Both the position numbers and the translations under genes were made by a program. Below the pieces are notes generated by a model. It was not told the DNA's origin. It was given only the letters and a program-made list of their open reading frames with translations, and did no database searches. From Mallotus nudiflorus (lineage: Eukaryota > Streptophyta > Magnoliopsida > Malpighiales > Euphorbiaceae), in NCBI GenBank assembly GCA_947683625.1, contig CANTUR010000916.1:1-64000 (forward strand): a stretch of 64,000 nt of DNA, written 5' to 3'. Each line of letters starts with the position of its first letter. Positions within the stretch are counted from its first letter, which is position 1. Shown piece after piece: positions 22,957-35,705 of the stretch.

Positions 22957-25900
22957 TCAACAGTAGAACATGAGGTTCTTTACATTCTCACTCAGTTTTG
23001 GTAGAGGTGCCGCCTTTGGTGGTGCAGCTCTTGAGATTACTGAAGCATTTCTCAGGGAGGTCATGGACTCGGACCTGTCGAGGTAAAGTCTGCCTCTGTA
23101 TGCTGCCAAGTGAGCATAGTATGCAGGAGGCACCAAAGAAATTGGCTTGGTGCATCTTACAAATGTGTAGCAGAGGTTGTAGACCAACTTCTGCAACTCA
23201 TCAGAAGTGAATTGGTTCTCATCCCATAAGATATGGTAATGAGTTGGCCTGCTTGTTCCTTTCACCCCCCAGTGGCTGCATAGATAGAAATCGAATTCCT
23301 TCGGATGTGTGATCACAGTATCCACAACAGTTCCTGGCGGTATATTTTCATCATAGAACTGGTTCTGAATAGAAGCTAGATCAGTTTCGCAAGGAAACAA
23401 CCTAGTATGATGCCTCTTTTGGACTACTGCAAAAGTAATGAGAGGTCTATAGCCAGGGAATCTAGAACAAGCTTCTCTAATTGCTTTCAGTTCCTCCTGA
23501 AGAACTTTGTAAAATTGGGTTTCGCTGACTCCATCTCTAAAGAATATTATCCTCTTGGGAAGTTTGCTCACTTCTTGGTGAAAATCATCTAGCAACTCTT
23601 TCACCATTGCACCAAGGTCCTGAATAATTTCTTGTCGATGTGTTTGTGACCTCATTCGCGAGGCATACTTGTTTGCCGCTGGCCAGTTCATGCTACCAAC
23701 AACAGCAGCAACAGATGGACTGAAGTCATCAAGAGGATGAGGATGAGTGACATCAGCTCCCATAAACATCACAGGTTCATCAGGGTGAAGAAGCCGTGGA
23801 ATCTGTGAGGGTAGTGAATTGTACAATGCAACTGTGCATCCTCCAACTTTGGCATTGATCTTGAGGGCCAAATTTGCCAGAAATTGTGAACTCAACTTGC
23901 CAAGATTTGGAAATAAGCAGCACTGGCTTACAACACCGACACTTGTCTCGGCTATTCGCTTCAAATCTGCATATCCTTTGTGTCTCTTTTCCATTATACA
24001 TATAAGCAGCTGGAGATTGTTTGAGGCAGCTTTGTGGATTTTCTTGAGCTTTGATTCCAGAAGGGAGACATTATTAAGCACTTGAGTTGGCTCATATTGA
24101 GGGCTAATTATTGTGTTTTTGTTAAGAAAGATGCCTAATTGTTCACACCTTTGGGATAGCTGGTTTATGAATTTTGGGATGTTGGACTTCTGATCAGGGG
24201 TGCCTCCAAAACTCATCAGTGCCCACCTTTCTATTCTTGTTCCTTCAAAGACATGGCTATCTAAAAGGTTCCACTGGCGATCATGGCGAGATGGAATTAG
24301 ATCTCGTATAAGACCACCATTACCAAGTCTCAGTTTTGGAGGTTGTAGGATTCTCCCCTTCAATTTTGTCATTTCTCTTGAAATGTGGAGTTTGAATTCA
24401 TTGTCCTTGTTACCACTGTCAAGTAAGAGTTTAAACTATTAGAATCCATTCAATGAAGTCAGCTAAGGACATAAAAGAAAAACAAGCAATTAAAATACTA
24501 ACTGTAATAAAGTTTCAAGAACCATTATTCAATTTGGTAGTTTTGAAATCACCTTGTAGGACCGACGGGTCCCCTCATGACTTCATCTATAATGGCTTTT
24601 CGTTCTTTCGGTCTTTGGCAGCTCATCTTAAGTATTCTTGCTGTCTGATCATCTGAGAGCTTCCCCAGAAACTTCTGGCCTTCACAAATCATACAAAGTT
24701 CCATAGGAAGATAACAAGGTTTGCTTCTGCTAATCTGCAAGCAAGGCAGGTTCCTGAATTTTATATCATAATTATAGTGATCCTTGAAGTAATTCACTAG
24801 TCTCAAGTTCTTCCCATCCCTGTCTGCAAACCAAAGATTTTCTGTAGCATGCTCAGTTAGGCCATAAACACGGTACCTCTGAACAGTTTCTCTGTGACAA
24901 ACAAATACCCTGATGTTCTTTAAAGCCTTCTCCACTTCTTTCCTTTCTTCACCGATCAAACTCCTTGTTTTGTTTTGAGGAAGGTCCCAAAGAAACTCAA
25001 GCCGCTTTTGTAGGTAAGGAATCACTCCGATACTTTCATGAAAGGCCGTCACAGAGAAATCAACATTAAGAGCTAGTCCTTGCTGTGTAGGTCTAAGACT
25101 TTGGAAGAATCCTCTTAATCCAGCAGCTCCTCCTCCAATTTCTTTAGTTCCTCCCATGGAACTTGAATAGAATGATCTTCCCACAGGTATACACTTCTCC
25201 ATAGGGCTTTCTCTCAAAACAACATCCAAAGCATGTAGATAATCTTGAGGAAGTGGAATCCAATCATCACTTTCCTTGCTCAAGTAGCAACTCAACTCTT
25301 TACCATCCAATTTTGATACAAGTTTGATATTTACTCTAAACAGTTTGAGTTGTTGCCGCTTCTCTTGAAAATCATCAAGTTCTCTAAAAGGCCATGATGA
25401 TTTGCTAGTTGGAATTGGGAGGCTAATGTAGAACTCAAGCCTATCATTTTGAAATTCAACTGGGCTGTAAAGATTCTTTCGGCCATCATATGCCGGAAAA
25501 GCACCAGAAAGCACAGCTGAATTCTCTTCTACCAGTCTTTGTTTGATCATCCTGGCAACTTCCTTGGAAGGATTAGGCGAAATTTCCACATTGTAATGGA
25601 AAATTCGTTGTGAGGGATCGAATTTAACGAGAAAATGGTTAGCAAGGAGAGTGATAACCGGTCCTTCTACACCACCAGAATCTGGTCTCCTTGCAACTAC
25701 CAGTGCTTGTGCAGTGGAACCCATGCCCTTCCTTCTATCATTTCCTTTAAGAGGCGGACTCTTTCTTCGTTGCAGCCCCTCTGGTGCTGGTTACAGATGA
25801 ACAAAGAAACAGAAAGTCATCAGGATGAACCTTTCTTATCCTCTGGAACTGGTCCATTGACAATATGGTATGTTCTCATTCTCAATCATATAAGAAGGTT

Positions 25901-26716
25901 TAAAGACCCGGAGCTACAGCAGACTCAAGAACCTGAACTATTTAAGTTCTCTATGCATTAGAGGTAGCAGCAAAACAAGAAAACACGAAGAAAAATATTA
26001 GTTCTTGCAATTAGATTCTCCTCAAGCTTTTTGCTTTTCTTTTTCTGGAAAGTAAAAAGGTTTTCTTTTCATTGCAAATAAATCCACAGTTAAACATCAG
26101 ATTATTAACTATGTACTATAACTAAAACCAAAGAAAATATTCAAATGAAAGACATTGAAACAAACAACAAGAACAAGTTCTATTTCTAAACTAGCCAACA
26201 ACTCAAAAATAAACGAGCATTCTTTATCAAGAATCTTTATGACAAAAACCAAACATCAACTTCCAAAGAACACACATGCAATGAAAACAAAAAAAAAAAT
26301 TGTTCTAAGCAAAGATAACAACAAGAAGAACGACATACAGTACCTGATGAAATTGCAACAACAGCAGAATCTTGGGCGTCAGATGAAGTAGGAGGATGAT
26401 TAGTTAGCTTACATGAAGGTTTGTGGAAATGGGTTTTTGATCTAAAACTATGGTTTTGAGGAAAAGGGGGAGTTAGAGCAAGTTGAAGAGGTAGTGGAGG
26501 AGGAAGAGGAAGAAGAGCTGGGTAGTAACTTGGGTAGTGGTTACTACTGTGATTAAAGAAACCAAACTGGTTAGAGTATTGGAAGAGGTGATGCTGATAC
26601 TGATAGTGATATTGATACTGATGCTTATGTGTGTTAGTTCTGCCTCTAAAAGTTGTAGACTTGGTGTTGGTGGTGCATTTTTTGTTAGCATTGGATTCTT
26701 TAGTCTCTTCCATCAT
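22957..26716 (-). CDS. AGO7: Argonaute 7 (ZIPPY-type)
   Basis: Small-RNA effector that binds miR390, cleaves TAS3 transcripts and triggers tasiRNA-ARF production controlling leaf polarity and phase change. Three exons join in frame on the minus strand: 26716-26344, 25786-24553, 24415-22957, giving 1021 aa (Arabidopsis AGO7 about 990). Residues 1-124 are His/Tyr/Gln/Pro-rich and low complexity, as in known AGO7. The N domain is at about 165-310, PAZ at about 375-490 (HRETVQRYRVYGLTE), and MID/PIWI from about 550 on. The slicer triad is intact: Asp757 in MGADVTHP, Asp830 in FRDGVSE and His930 in RPTHYHIL. The C-terminus is ...NLMFYC. The start is the first ATG (26716) of two in a row; upstream codons in frame are not ATG. 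Two introns fit the usual AGO7 plan. The gene appears intact. Confidence 0.96.
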
Positions 26717-27130
26717 CAAGAGGAATACTACTTGGGAATAGAGGTTTTGGTCATCACCATATACAGGGAACAGAAAAGGAAAGAGAGGAAATGGGCTGTG
26801 TGATTCTGCGCAGCTGCTTTTAGATATTATATATACATATATATAAAATGGTGGTAGTAGTAGCAGAAGAAGAAGAAAGTTTAGTTATTGCAGAGAAACA
26901 AAACAAGAAAAAAGAAGGTTTGGGTTTTAGTTAACTAAGGTTGTTTGTGTCTGGTTCTTGAGAAGAGAGGTTTTTGTTTTGGTGTTTTTGATGAAATTCA
27001 AAGAGTGGGTGAGTGAGAGCGTGTGTATATGGTTGTGTCTGGGCTGGTTTTAAAGAAAAGATGGAAAGCCCCAGTCATCAAAATAGGTAAGTTGGTCAAC
27101 TTTGAGTTATTAGAGTCTCTCTCTCTCTAG
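26717..27130 (-). promoter_or_regulatory. AGO7 5' UTR and proximal promoter
   Basis: Read right to left, the sequence from about 27030 to 26717 is rich in C and A with CTTCTTCTTC and CACTCACTC-type runs, typical of a plant 5' UTR. A TTTAAAA box lies near 27048 and a TATATATA tract at 26826-26850; which serves as core promoter is unclear. A CT dinucleotide run sits at 27117-27129 on the plus strand (GA on the gene strand). Confidence 0.4.
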
Positions 27131-27179
27131 CGATGAATACATGTATCATTTTTTTTATCAATCAAATATATTACATTTA

Positions 27180-29440
27180 AATAAATAATATATCTTAAAT
27201 TTTACCATTAGATATAATACATTTAATATAGATAAGACTATATATATATATATATATTATTTAGTACCAATACTTTAAAATAAGAAAAAATGACATTAAT
27301 TTTTCTGAGGTTAGACCTAATTTATATTTTAAAATTTCTTGTTTCAAAATCGAATATTAACCTCCTTATAATTTTAAAATCGAACACTTAAAGATTTTTG
27401 TTAACTTTTTTACAAAAAATGATCATTATACTTTTATCTTCTGTAAGAGCAAATGACATTAAACTCCCTAAAATTAGACCTAATTGACATTTCAAACTCT
27501 CTTATTTCAAAATCGAATATGAACTTACATATAATTTTAAAATTAAACATTTAAGGACTCTTATTGACTTTTTTTATAAAAAATTATCATTATACCCTTA
27601 TTTTAACATATGTCTTCTCTAATCCTATTACATATAATTTATAATATATTTTCTCTAACCCTATTACATAAAATCCATAGCATTTACCTTTATCTAATTT
27701 TTATATTTTTAAAAAAATTTAAAATTTTATTTATAGATCTAAAAATTATTAATTATTAATTCCTTTTAATTTTTGTAAACCTAAAAATTTTTTAACTTTT
27801 AATTTTTAAAATAATTTTTTTTGTATAGAAAGTTTTTATTTTTTTTAGTAAATGTATGTGGATTGATTGTAAAATTTTTAGATCCATAAAAGTTATTTTT
27901 AACTTTTTTTAAAATTTTTTAAGAATTATTAATAAATGATTTTTATAAACTAAAAAATTTTTTAAAAATTATAAATGTATATTTTAAAAGTAATTTTATC
28001 AATTATCATTGTTATTCAAACATAAACTTTGGGGTAAATGCTATGGATTATATGTTATGGATTATATGTAATGAGATTAGAGAAAATATATGTTAAAACA
28101 AGGATATAATGATCATTTTTTGTAAAAAAAAATCAATAAAAGTCCTTAAATATTTGATTTTAAAACTATATGAAAGTTAATATTCGATTTTTAAATAAGA
28201 GGTTTCAAATGTTAATTACGCCTAATTTTAAGGAGGCTAATGTCATTTGTTCTTACAGAAGACAAAGCTGTAATGGTCATTTTTTGCAAAAAAATTAACA
28301 AAAGTCCTTAAATGTTCGATTTGAAACTGTAGGAAGGTTAATATTCGATTTTGAAATAAGAGGTTTTAAAATGTAAATTAGGTCTAACCTCATGGAGGTT
28401 AATCTCATTTTCTCTCAAAATAATTATACTATTTATTTCTTTCATCAAATTTTTCTTTACATTTACAGTTAACTAACATGACAATTATCTTTTTTTTTAT
28501 CAACACTAAAATATATTGATTATCAAGTAAACACTATTTAGCTCCTTTACTTAAATATATTATATTATTTGTCCCATCTATTTGAAGATAACATTATTTA
28601 CTCCTAAAATTTACAAAATATATTTTTATTATTAAACTAGTTGTTTAACAAAATTTATGTTAAGTTAAATTATCATTAATTGATTATAAAAATGATAATT
28701 TTATTAAAAATATTTTAATAAAAAATAAAATTTGCTAAAAAAATAAAATAGCTAATTTTATTTTTAATCTAATCAAAATTTCAAACAAGATTACTTTCAA
28801 TCTTAAAATATTTTTATTTAAATATTAATTTAAAATATTTATATTGGGTAAAAAAAATTAACCAAGTAGATTCTCTTTTTAACTTTAAAATTTCATTTTA
28901 TTTGAATTGTTAATTTAGATTATTGAGTAAATAAATTATATTTATGAGTAAAATTAATAATTTTGAATAATTTAATTTACATATCCAACAACTGATACTA
29001 ACAATTCAAATAAAGAATCAAAATTAAAAAGAGATTTGATTTGATTAAATTTTTTTAGTGCAACATAAATATTTTAATTATTATTTAAGTAGAAATATTT
29101 TTAAAACTAATACCAATTATTTGGTATTTAAGTAAAATCTTAATTATATAAAATTAAAATTAAGCATTTGATTTTTTATGTAAATGATTTTATAGTTATA
29201 TTCTAAGAAAAATAATTTAATAATAAAAAATATAGTTTCTAAATATTAGGGGCTAATAATATAATATACTCAAGTAAAGAGGTAAAACTATTTATTTGAT
29301 AATTGTTATGTCAATTAACAATAATTATGATAAAAAAATTGATGAAATTGGTAAATAGTGTAATTTTGTAAATTAAAAGAGAAAAATAATATAAATTTTA
29401 AATGTTATAAGTCAAGTAATATAATATAACAAACTACATA
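27180..29440. repeat. Large imperfect palindrome (old foldback/TIR element), interrupted
   Basis: Sequence on the left side of a centre near 28955 is matched by the reverse complement of the right side. Examples are 28870-28920 (ATTCTCTTTTTAA..., ATTTGAATTGTTA) against 29000-29040, 28800-28862 against 29041-29110, and 28450-28570 against 29230-29345. The left arm resumes on the far side of the younger element at 27284-28416. Outer ends are not sharp; no target duplication is recognised. No coding capacity. Confidence 0.6.
27284..28416. mobile_element. Non-autonomous DNA element with long terminal inverted repeats
   Basis: Two arms (about 27284-27690 and 28030-28416) are reverse complements over nearly 390 bases. 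Within each arm a unit of about 163 bases, starting AAATGACATT, is repeated in tandem. The termini read G..AAAAAATGACATTAA on the left and, inverted, GAGAGAAAATGAGATTAA on the right. A 7-base AAAATAA flanks both ends (27277-27283, 28417-28423). The long TIRs suggest a Mutator-like or foldback element; no transposase is encoded. Confidence 0.7.
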
Positions 29441-30700
29441 AGTGCTTTACTTTTTTCCTTATAGTTCTCTGTCTTCTTTATAGCTTGTCTATGGTTTCTG
29501 ATATTACGTTTTCTAAGGTGATTTTTGGCCAAAAATACCCAAATTTAGCTAGTTTCTTATGTATTAATGCTTCTATAATAAAATTTGTGTTTAATATTAT
29601 CTCTTATTGCTCTATCTATTTTGATATATGTATGGATATGTATGGTTTTGTGTTTTTTATATTAATGTGTAGCTTGAGTAAAGTTGCAATAGTTTTGTGA
29701 AGATATGCAGCTTCTTTACTAATATCATCGAGATCTCCATGACTGCTTGTGTTTAAAAAGTTGATGGAAGAAGTCTACATCTTCAATCCCGTTGTCTAAG
29801 TTTCTTATGTAACTACTTTGCTCCCTAATACTAATGGTATCTTCAAAATGGTTGTTGGGTTGATGAGTTATCAAAAACTCATACTAGAGCTCTTCCTTTT
29901 TCCTTCATTATGGCTACTATTGTTGCCGCTTAAGAAGTTGTTGCATAATCCTACTTGCAATTCTAGGATTTCTAGCTTGAAAACAAAGGACTTTAGGGTG
30001 GGGGCTCTTATTCCCTCTTTTTGTATTTGGATCATAATGTGTTCTACTATTATTTAATAAAATGATGCGGTTTAATTCAAAATATATATATATATATATA
30101 ATAAACTACAGAGTAAATAGTAATTCACCCTTCAATTTTTAATTCTATAATATGAAAAATATTTATAGTAACTTACTTTTTTGATGACTTATAGAAAAAT
30201 TTACTTTCTATCAAATCAGTTTAGGAATAAAAATGTATATAATTTATACATAAAAAAAAAGGTTAAAATAATATTTTTATGAAGTCTATTAATTTTAAAT
30301 TGCAGAAAAATTAGACTATATATGGCTAGTGAATACCAAAAAACATTAAATATAAAAAAGATATATATTATTAAAAGACAAAATATCATTAAAATTTAAT
30401 TAAATCATATAATTTACTAATTTTGAGTATAAATATCATAATAAATAAATTAAATTAATAATATATATCTTACATATTTTATTTAAATGTTTATATTTTT
30501 AATTATCTAAAATTAATAAATATATATCATTTATTTACTGATTTGATGTATAAATGATGGTTGCAATCCTTCTTGTTTAGTGCAGTGGCATCATATTTTA
30601 ACACCGAAAGTTCGATTAATTTTCTATCTTTCCCTTCCCTATACTAATAAGATTAACACATCAACAATTTGTATTAAGTTTAAAAAAAAAAAAAAGGCAT
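29441..30700. other. Intergenic, AT-rich
   Basis: The part 29460-30060 is less AT-rich and gives two short frames (29485-29700, 29818-30057) without recognisable similarity; their amino-acid makeup is hydrophobic low complexity. A TA microsatellite lies near 30084-30102. Nothing else recognised. Confidence 0.5.
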
Positions 30701-30705
30701 GCCAT

Positions 30706-33700
30706 TGTAATATCTCGAGTTTTTAAATATTTTTATACTGCATCGGAATATGTAATGTTAATAATTTTGAATATAATTATGATATTTTTATGAGTTGTTA
30801 TTTAATTAAAACTAATTTTAACTGTTTTATATTATTTTAAGTACTTTACGTAAATTTTTTTCGAAATTTGTATTTTCGGATTGATACATAAATAATTTAA
30901 TATTAATTATTTTAAATAGATTTACGCATTTACATGAGTCCATGCACTATTTTAATGGTCGTATTAAAGTACATACATATACATGCATATATATTCATAT
31001 ATTTAATAATTTTAGGGTTTAGTAATTGTTTTAATTATGTATGTATATATTATATAGTTGTTAATTTAATTAACATATGTATATGTATAAATATTAATTA
31101 TTTTTTTTAAATTATGTGGTGTAGAATTTTCTTGAATATAAAATTATTATATTAAAGTACAAATTGTTAAAGTTAAAGATATATATATATATATATATAT
31201 AAATTATTAAAGTTTATCAAATTTACGGACATTGCCATCAACCCCCCGACGTCTCCTTCCCTTTCTCTCACTATGCGACTCCATTCACCACCATTCAGAT
31301 TGTTTGCCAAATGTCCACCGCCTTCCTCCAGCTACTCAGCCTCTCCTTCCACCCTCTCCGGCATCGATGAACGCTGCAACAACCTGAGAAGCCGAAATTT
31401 GACCCAAGCTCCGATCGATGTGATTCCGGCCACCGTTTTCGACACCGCCGATCTCTATCTTCTCCTTGAGCTCCGGTGAGTGTGATTCCAAGCTTTGTTT
31501 CACTTAAAATGGTCTAGATTTGCCTAGGTTTCAATTTTTCAATTTCGGCCTATTAGGGTTCTTGATTTTTTTGAGCTTCAATTTGATTGATTCATGAAAA
31601 ATTCCTTCACAAACTTTGATCCTAGTAGCTTAATCTTCATTTTAGAATTTTTTTGGAATTTTTGGAAATTATTTTGATTTTTGGGTATTTTTGATTATTT
31701 TATTATTACTTTCTAATTTTTGAAAATTAATTAATTAAATTATGAAATTGTGTTTTATGATAAATATAGGTGTTGAAATGAATTATAGGAATTTATTTGT
31801 AATTTTTGTGAATTTTTATGTATTTATTTTGAATTTATTTAGTTTATGTAATTTTGATAAATAGGGTTAATTATGTGTTTAATTGAAAATTAATTGGTTA
31901 ATTGAGTATATTTATTGATATTATTGAAATATATGTTGAGAAAATTAATTTTGTGCAATTATATTATTTTTGGTGAATTTTTGGATTAATTTTAGTATAT
32001 TTATATATATATGGGTATTTTGGTAATTTTACACTAAATTGGCTAAAAATGTAATTAAATTGTTTTTAATAGTTATTTAGGGTATAAAAATGATTTCTAT
32101 AAATTATTTAGTATTTTTAACTAATTAAAACTATTTTTCATAAATTATTTTCAAATTATATATATAATATACGATTTTTCTAATAATATGAGTTTTTATC
32201 TGTTTTTACTATGTTTTAAGGTTAATTATATAATTTATACTTATAAAATGCATTTTTATTATATAAGGGTATTTTCGATATTTTGTAAATATTCCGTGAA
32301 TTGTGGACCTCGGTCGGTGAATTGTAGTTTGGAGTCCGACCAAGGGATTATGATTATGAATTCTGTGTATTCTTGAAGTGTATTTCTTTGCAAGACTGGC
32401 TCTACTCTTTGGTAGAGAGATGTCCATTTTACAAAGGAGTTTCTGTCGAATTTTCGATAGAATTCTTGTAAAACGTGATATCCGGTCAAATTCTGATTTA
32501 ATCTTGTATCTAGTATTATAGATCAAGTTTTTAGAACTTCTGTTAGATTTATTTAAATTTTATTGTCGTTTGTTTGTTTAGTTGTGCTGAAACCGAGGCC
32601 TAGTGGACCAGACCCATCGGATCCATCTCGAGAAGCGCAATATTAGTGAGTTGTTATTTTATATATATATATATTTTAGGATGCATGATTTTAGAAATAT
32701 ATGTTTTATTTTGATTAAATATGCATAATGATTTAATTAATACTTAAGTTTCTTTTTGGTTTATTTTTGGTTTATTTTAAACTATATGCATATTTTATTA
32801 ATGAATTATGTTTAAAATGTTTTTGAATATATATCTAGTTTATTTTGTAATTTAATTGGATTTATTTGACATATATATACTCGAAATATACCTGGTTTAC
32901 TTTTGGTATATTCTAGTATATATATGGTTTATGTTGCTATTTTATTTAAGTTCATGCATCATTTATTTTTATGAATGTATGTTTATATTTTAATGAAGGA
33001 TATCAATAGAACGTGCTACCTAGTGGGCAGCACTAGAACCGAGTACATACCGGTACGCTGATAGCATTTAGGCTATATTACTAACCATTTGTGGATATTG
33101 ATTGGATTTGATTATTTGTTGTGTGAGATATGATTTGGGAGTGTGATTGTTGGAGCTCGGTTGACCAAGTGTCCCGGGGCCAATTACTGACAGTCAAACT
33201 ACTGGAGTTTGGTTGACTTAGTGTCTCGGGGCCAGTCTACTGTCCAAGTAGAACAAGTGAATATATTTGGAATAAGTGAGTCTGTACGGCTAGAGTGTTA
33301 TCTAATACTGTTTTGAGGTTGCGATTTTCTAGGGTTCTATTTGATCCTTCATAAGCAATGATTTTCAATAAAAATATATAAAAATGATTTTATTGCATCT
33401 GTGTGTATTTGCTTGTATACTTACGTATTATATATATTTTTGACTGTGTGCATTGTCATTTAGCATGCATGTATATATATTATAGTAATTCACTTAGTAA
33501 GGTCTGACTCCCCTCCGTTAACTATTTTTCAGGAGAGTCATCGTCATCAGACCTCAGTAGCAGACTCGTACGCCGGATTTCTTCTGTCCCGGCTTTATTA
33601 TGTAAACTGCTTATCTGAATTTTATTTTTATGATTTAGACACTGTAATAGTTGTAGAAATTGAAAAAAAAAGAAAAAAGTGTTGTACTATATTTGTATGA

Positions 33701-33957
33701 GTTATGTATTTTAAAATATTTGAACTGAATTTGTATTAAAAGATTTATTTATATATATGAGATGAGTTATTGATTTAAATCCCGTGAATTATTATTTCAT
33801 TATTTATGATTTTATTTCCGCTGTAAATTATCTTAATTATGTTATTATTATTATTGCATGTTTTATTTTATTTTATTTTAAGGTTTGTTACGGATTCCAG
33901 ATTCGAAAGAATTCTCGTTTCCTAATATCGATTATGACCTCTGTTTGGGTCGTGACA
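30706..33957 (+). mobile_element. Probable solo LTR (3.25 kb) of a Ty3/gypsy element
   Basis: Begins TGTAATATCTCGAG and ends GGGTCGTGACA, fitting long-LTR gypsy elements of the Del/Tekay kind. The flanks are GCCAT (30701-30705) and GTCAT (33958-33962), an almost perfect 5-base duplication with one transition. No primer site, gag or pol is found inside and no second LTR is visible. A GC-richer island at 31230-31480 and a 52-base tandem pair at 33151-33250 lie within. The short ORF at 31273-31479 in the island is not convincing as a gene. Orientation and family are tentative. Confidence 0.55.
33151..33250 (+). repeat. Two-copy 52-base tandem repeat inside the solo LTR
   Basis: Units start TGGAG(C/T)T(C/T)GGTTGAC at 33151 and 33203 and share GTGTC(C/T)CGGGGCCA. 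Confidence 0.8.
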
Positions 33958-33962
33958 GTCAT

Positions 33963-35587
33963 GTTATTTATTTCAATATTTTTATAATGAAAAATTAAAT
34001 ATTTTGTTTGTTTGTTTAATTTTTAGGGTCATGATCTTCTAGGAGTTATGATATGCCCTTTCTGATCCATTGACTACCTTCCAAACAAATAAGGTTATCA
34101 TAACCTCCTTTTGTAAAAAAAAAAAAAATTCTTTACTCCTTTATAATTGAATTCTATTTGGAGTCAAAGGAAAGTGAAAATGATGCAATATTTATATACA
34201 TATATTACAATTAAAAATATATATTTCTTAGCTGATGGTGATTGGATTTTTATGTCTTCAATTGGTCAAATTTGTTAATTTTATAATTTTATTTAATTAA
34301 TGTTTTAATTAATTAATAATGCTGAATATTTTGTTACATCATCTCTTTGATCATCCTCATGATTACCTTCCACTCATATACAAATCAATGGGATTATAGG
34401 CATGCTTAGATCCATTGGGACCATTTTGCAAGACCAAAAAGTGCTTAACAATATGTAATGAGACATGACATAACACAACACAAGCATTTTATTACGTATT
34501 TTTTTTAAGATAGCATTTTATCATGTTAAATAGGCATAGATAGGCTTTTTTTTTTTTTTTTTTTTTCTTTTGTTACTATTGTAGAAGGAAACTCATCCAG
34601 ATAATAGAATTAGATGTTATGTAACATTTTTAATTATTGAATAATGACATAGGACAACTGAATTTCACTTTGTAATTACAATTATAATAATAAATATCCG
34701 ATAGTTTAGTATTACTTTAGAACACTCTTTTTTTTATTTTTAAAATTATTTATTTAAAAATAATAATTTAGTTCACTTTCTCAAGATATTAAAAAATAAA
34801 AATAAGAAAATGAATTATAAAAGTACCGAAGTGACTTTATTTAAAAGTAAATCTAAAAGTATTGAAAAATAAAATTTTTATCTGAAAAATATATTGAAAA
34901 TTTAGGCATAGAGTTTGATGTCTCTTGTTGAATTATCAAACTTCCTATACCTAGCTACCGGCCTATGTACCTTAATCTAATTCTGTGTAGATAAATGTTT
35001 TATTTTTGAGATTTTTCTTTATACACAAAATATAGTTTTAGAACTCAATCAAGTTATTTTAAGGGATTATAAATTTTTTATGCTCGAAATGAGAAAATTA
35101 TATGCCAAATTATTTAAATTTAGAATTCATAAATTATACAAGTTTTTATTATTCTTGAATTTAAACCAAACAGTTTTTAAATAAAATAAAAAAATTTTAA
35201 TATCTATTTTTTTATATAAAATTTAAATTTAAAAATTTTATTTAACAAAATTTAAACTTTTCATAATTTTAATCAATAAATATTAGTTTAAAATAGATGT
35301 TATTTTATATTTTATTTATAATTCCTTCTTAAGTAGAACAAAATTTAGCGACACCAATCCTTTATTTATCATTTTTAGCCTCTCTCGTAACATAAATATC
35401 AACTCTTATCTTATACTTACCTTTAACCTCTCTTGTGTCCAAACTTTTGCTAACATGATGAATGGTAGTGGGATTGAGAAGAGGGCCATTCATGCACTTG
35501 GTGAGGGTGGGTCTCTACTTAGAAATTTTTTAGGATAAACATCATTTGAATAATGTGATGATGGGACAATATCATCAATGTGGAGCC
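33963..35587. other. Intergenic, AT-rich
   Basis: No coding signature on either strand. Contains poly(T) at about 34541-34566 and long A/T runs. Confidence 0.6.
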
Positions 35588-35705
35588 TATGATATATAAT
35601 TCTTTTTTTTTTTTTTTTATAACAACCATAAAATATATTTCATTAGATTAAAGAAAATTTTCAACAAGCCTACATGCTGTATTGGCCCTTTATGATATAT
35701 AATTC
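35588..35705 (-). mobile_element. Severely 5'-truncated non-LTR (LINE-like) insertion with target duplication
   Basis: A poly(T) run of about 17 bases followed by about 70 bases sits between two identical 15-base copies of TATGATATATAATTC (35588-35602 and 35691-35705). Read on the minus strand this is a short 3' end followed by a poly(A) tail, with target-site duplication, the signature of target-primed reverse transcription. The minus-strand body ends ...CTAATGAAATATATTTTATGG before the tail, similar in style to plant LINE 3' ends. Confidence 0.75.

Noticed and set aside
26717..26719. An extra N-terminal Met for AGO7
   Set aside because: The codon is TTG; the first true ATG is at 26716.
31273..31479. 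A 68-aa Ser/Pro-rich ORF
   Set aside because: It lies within the probable solo LTR, has no family features, and follows only from the locally higher GC content.
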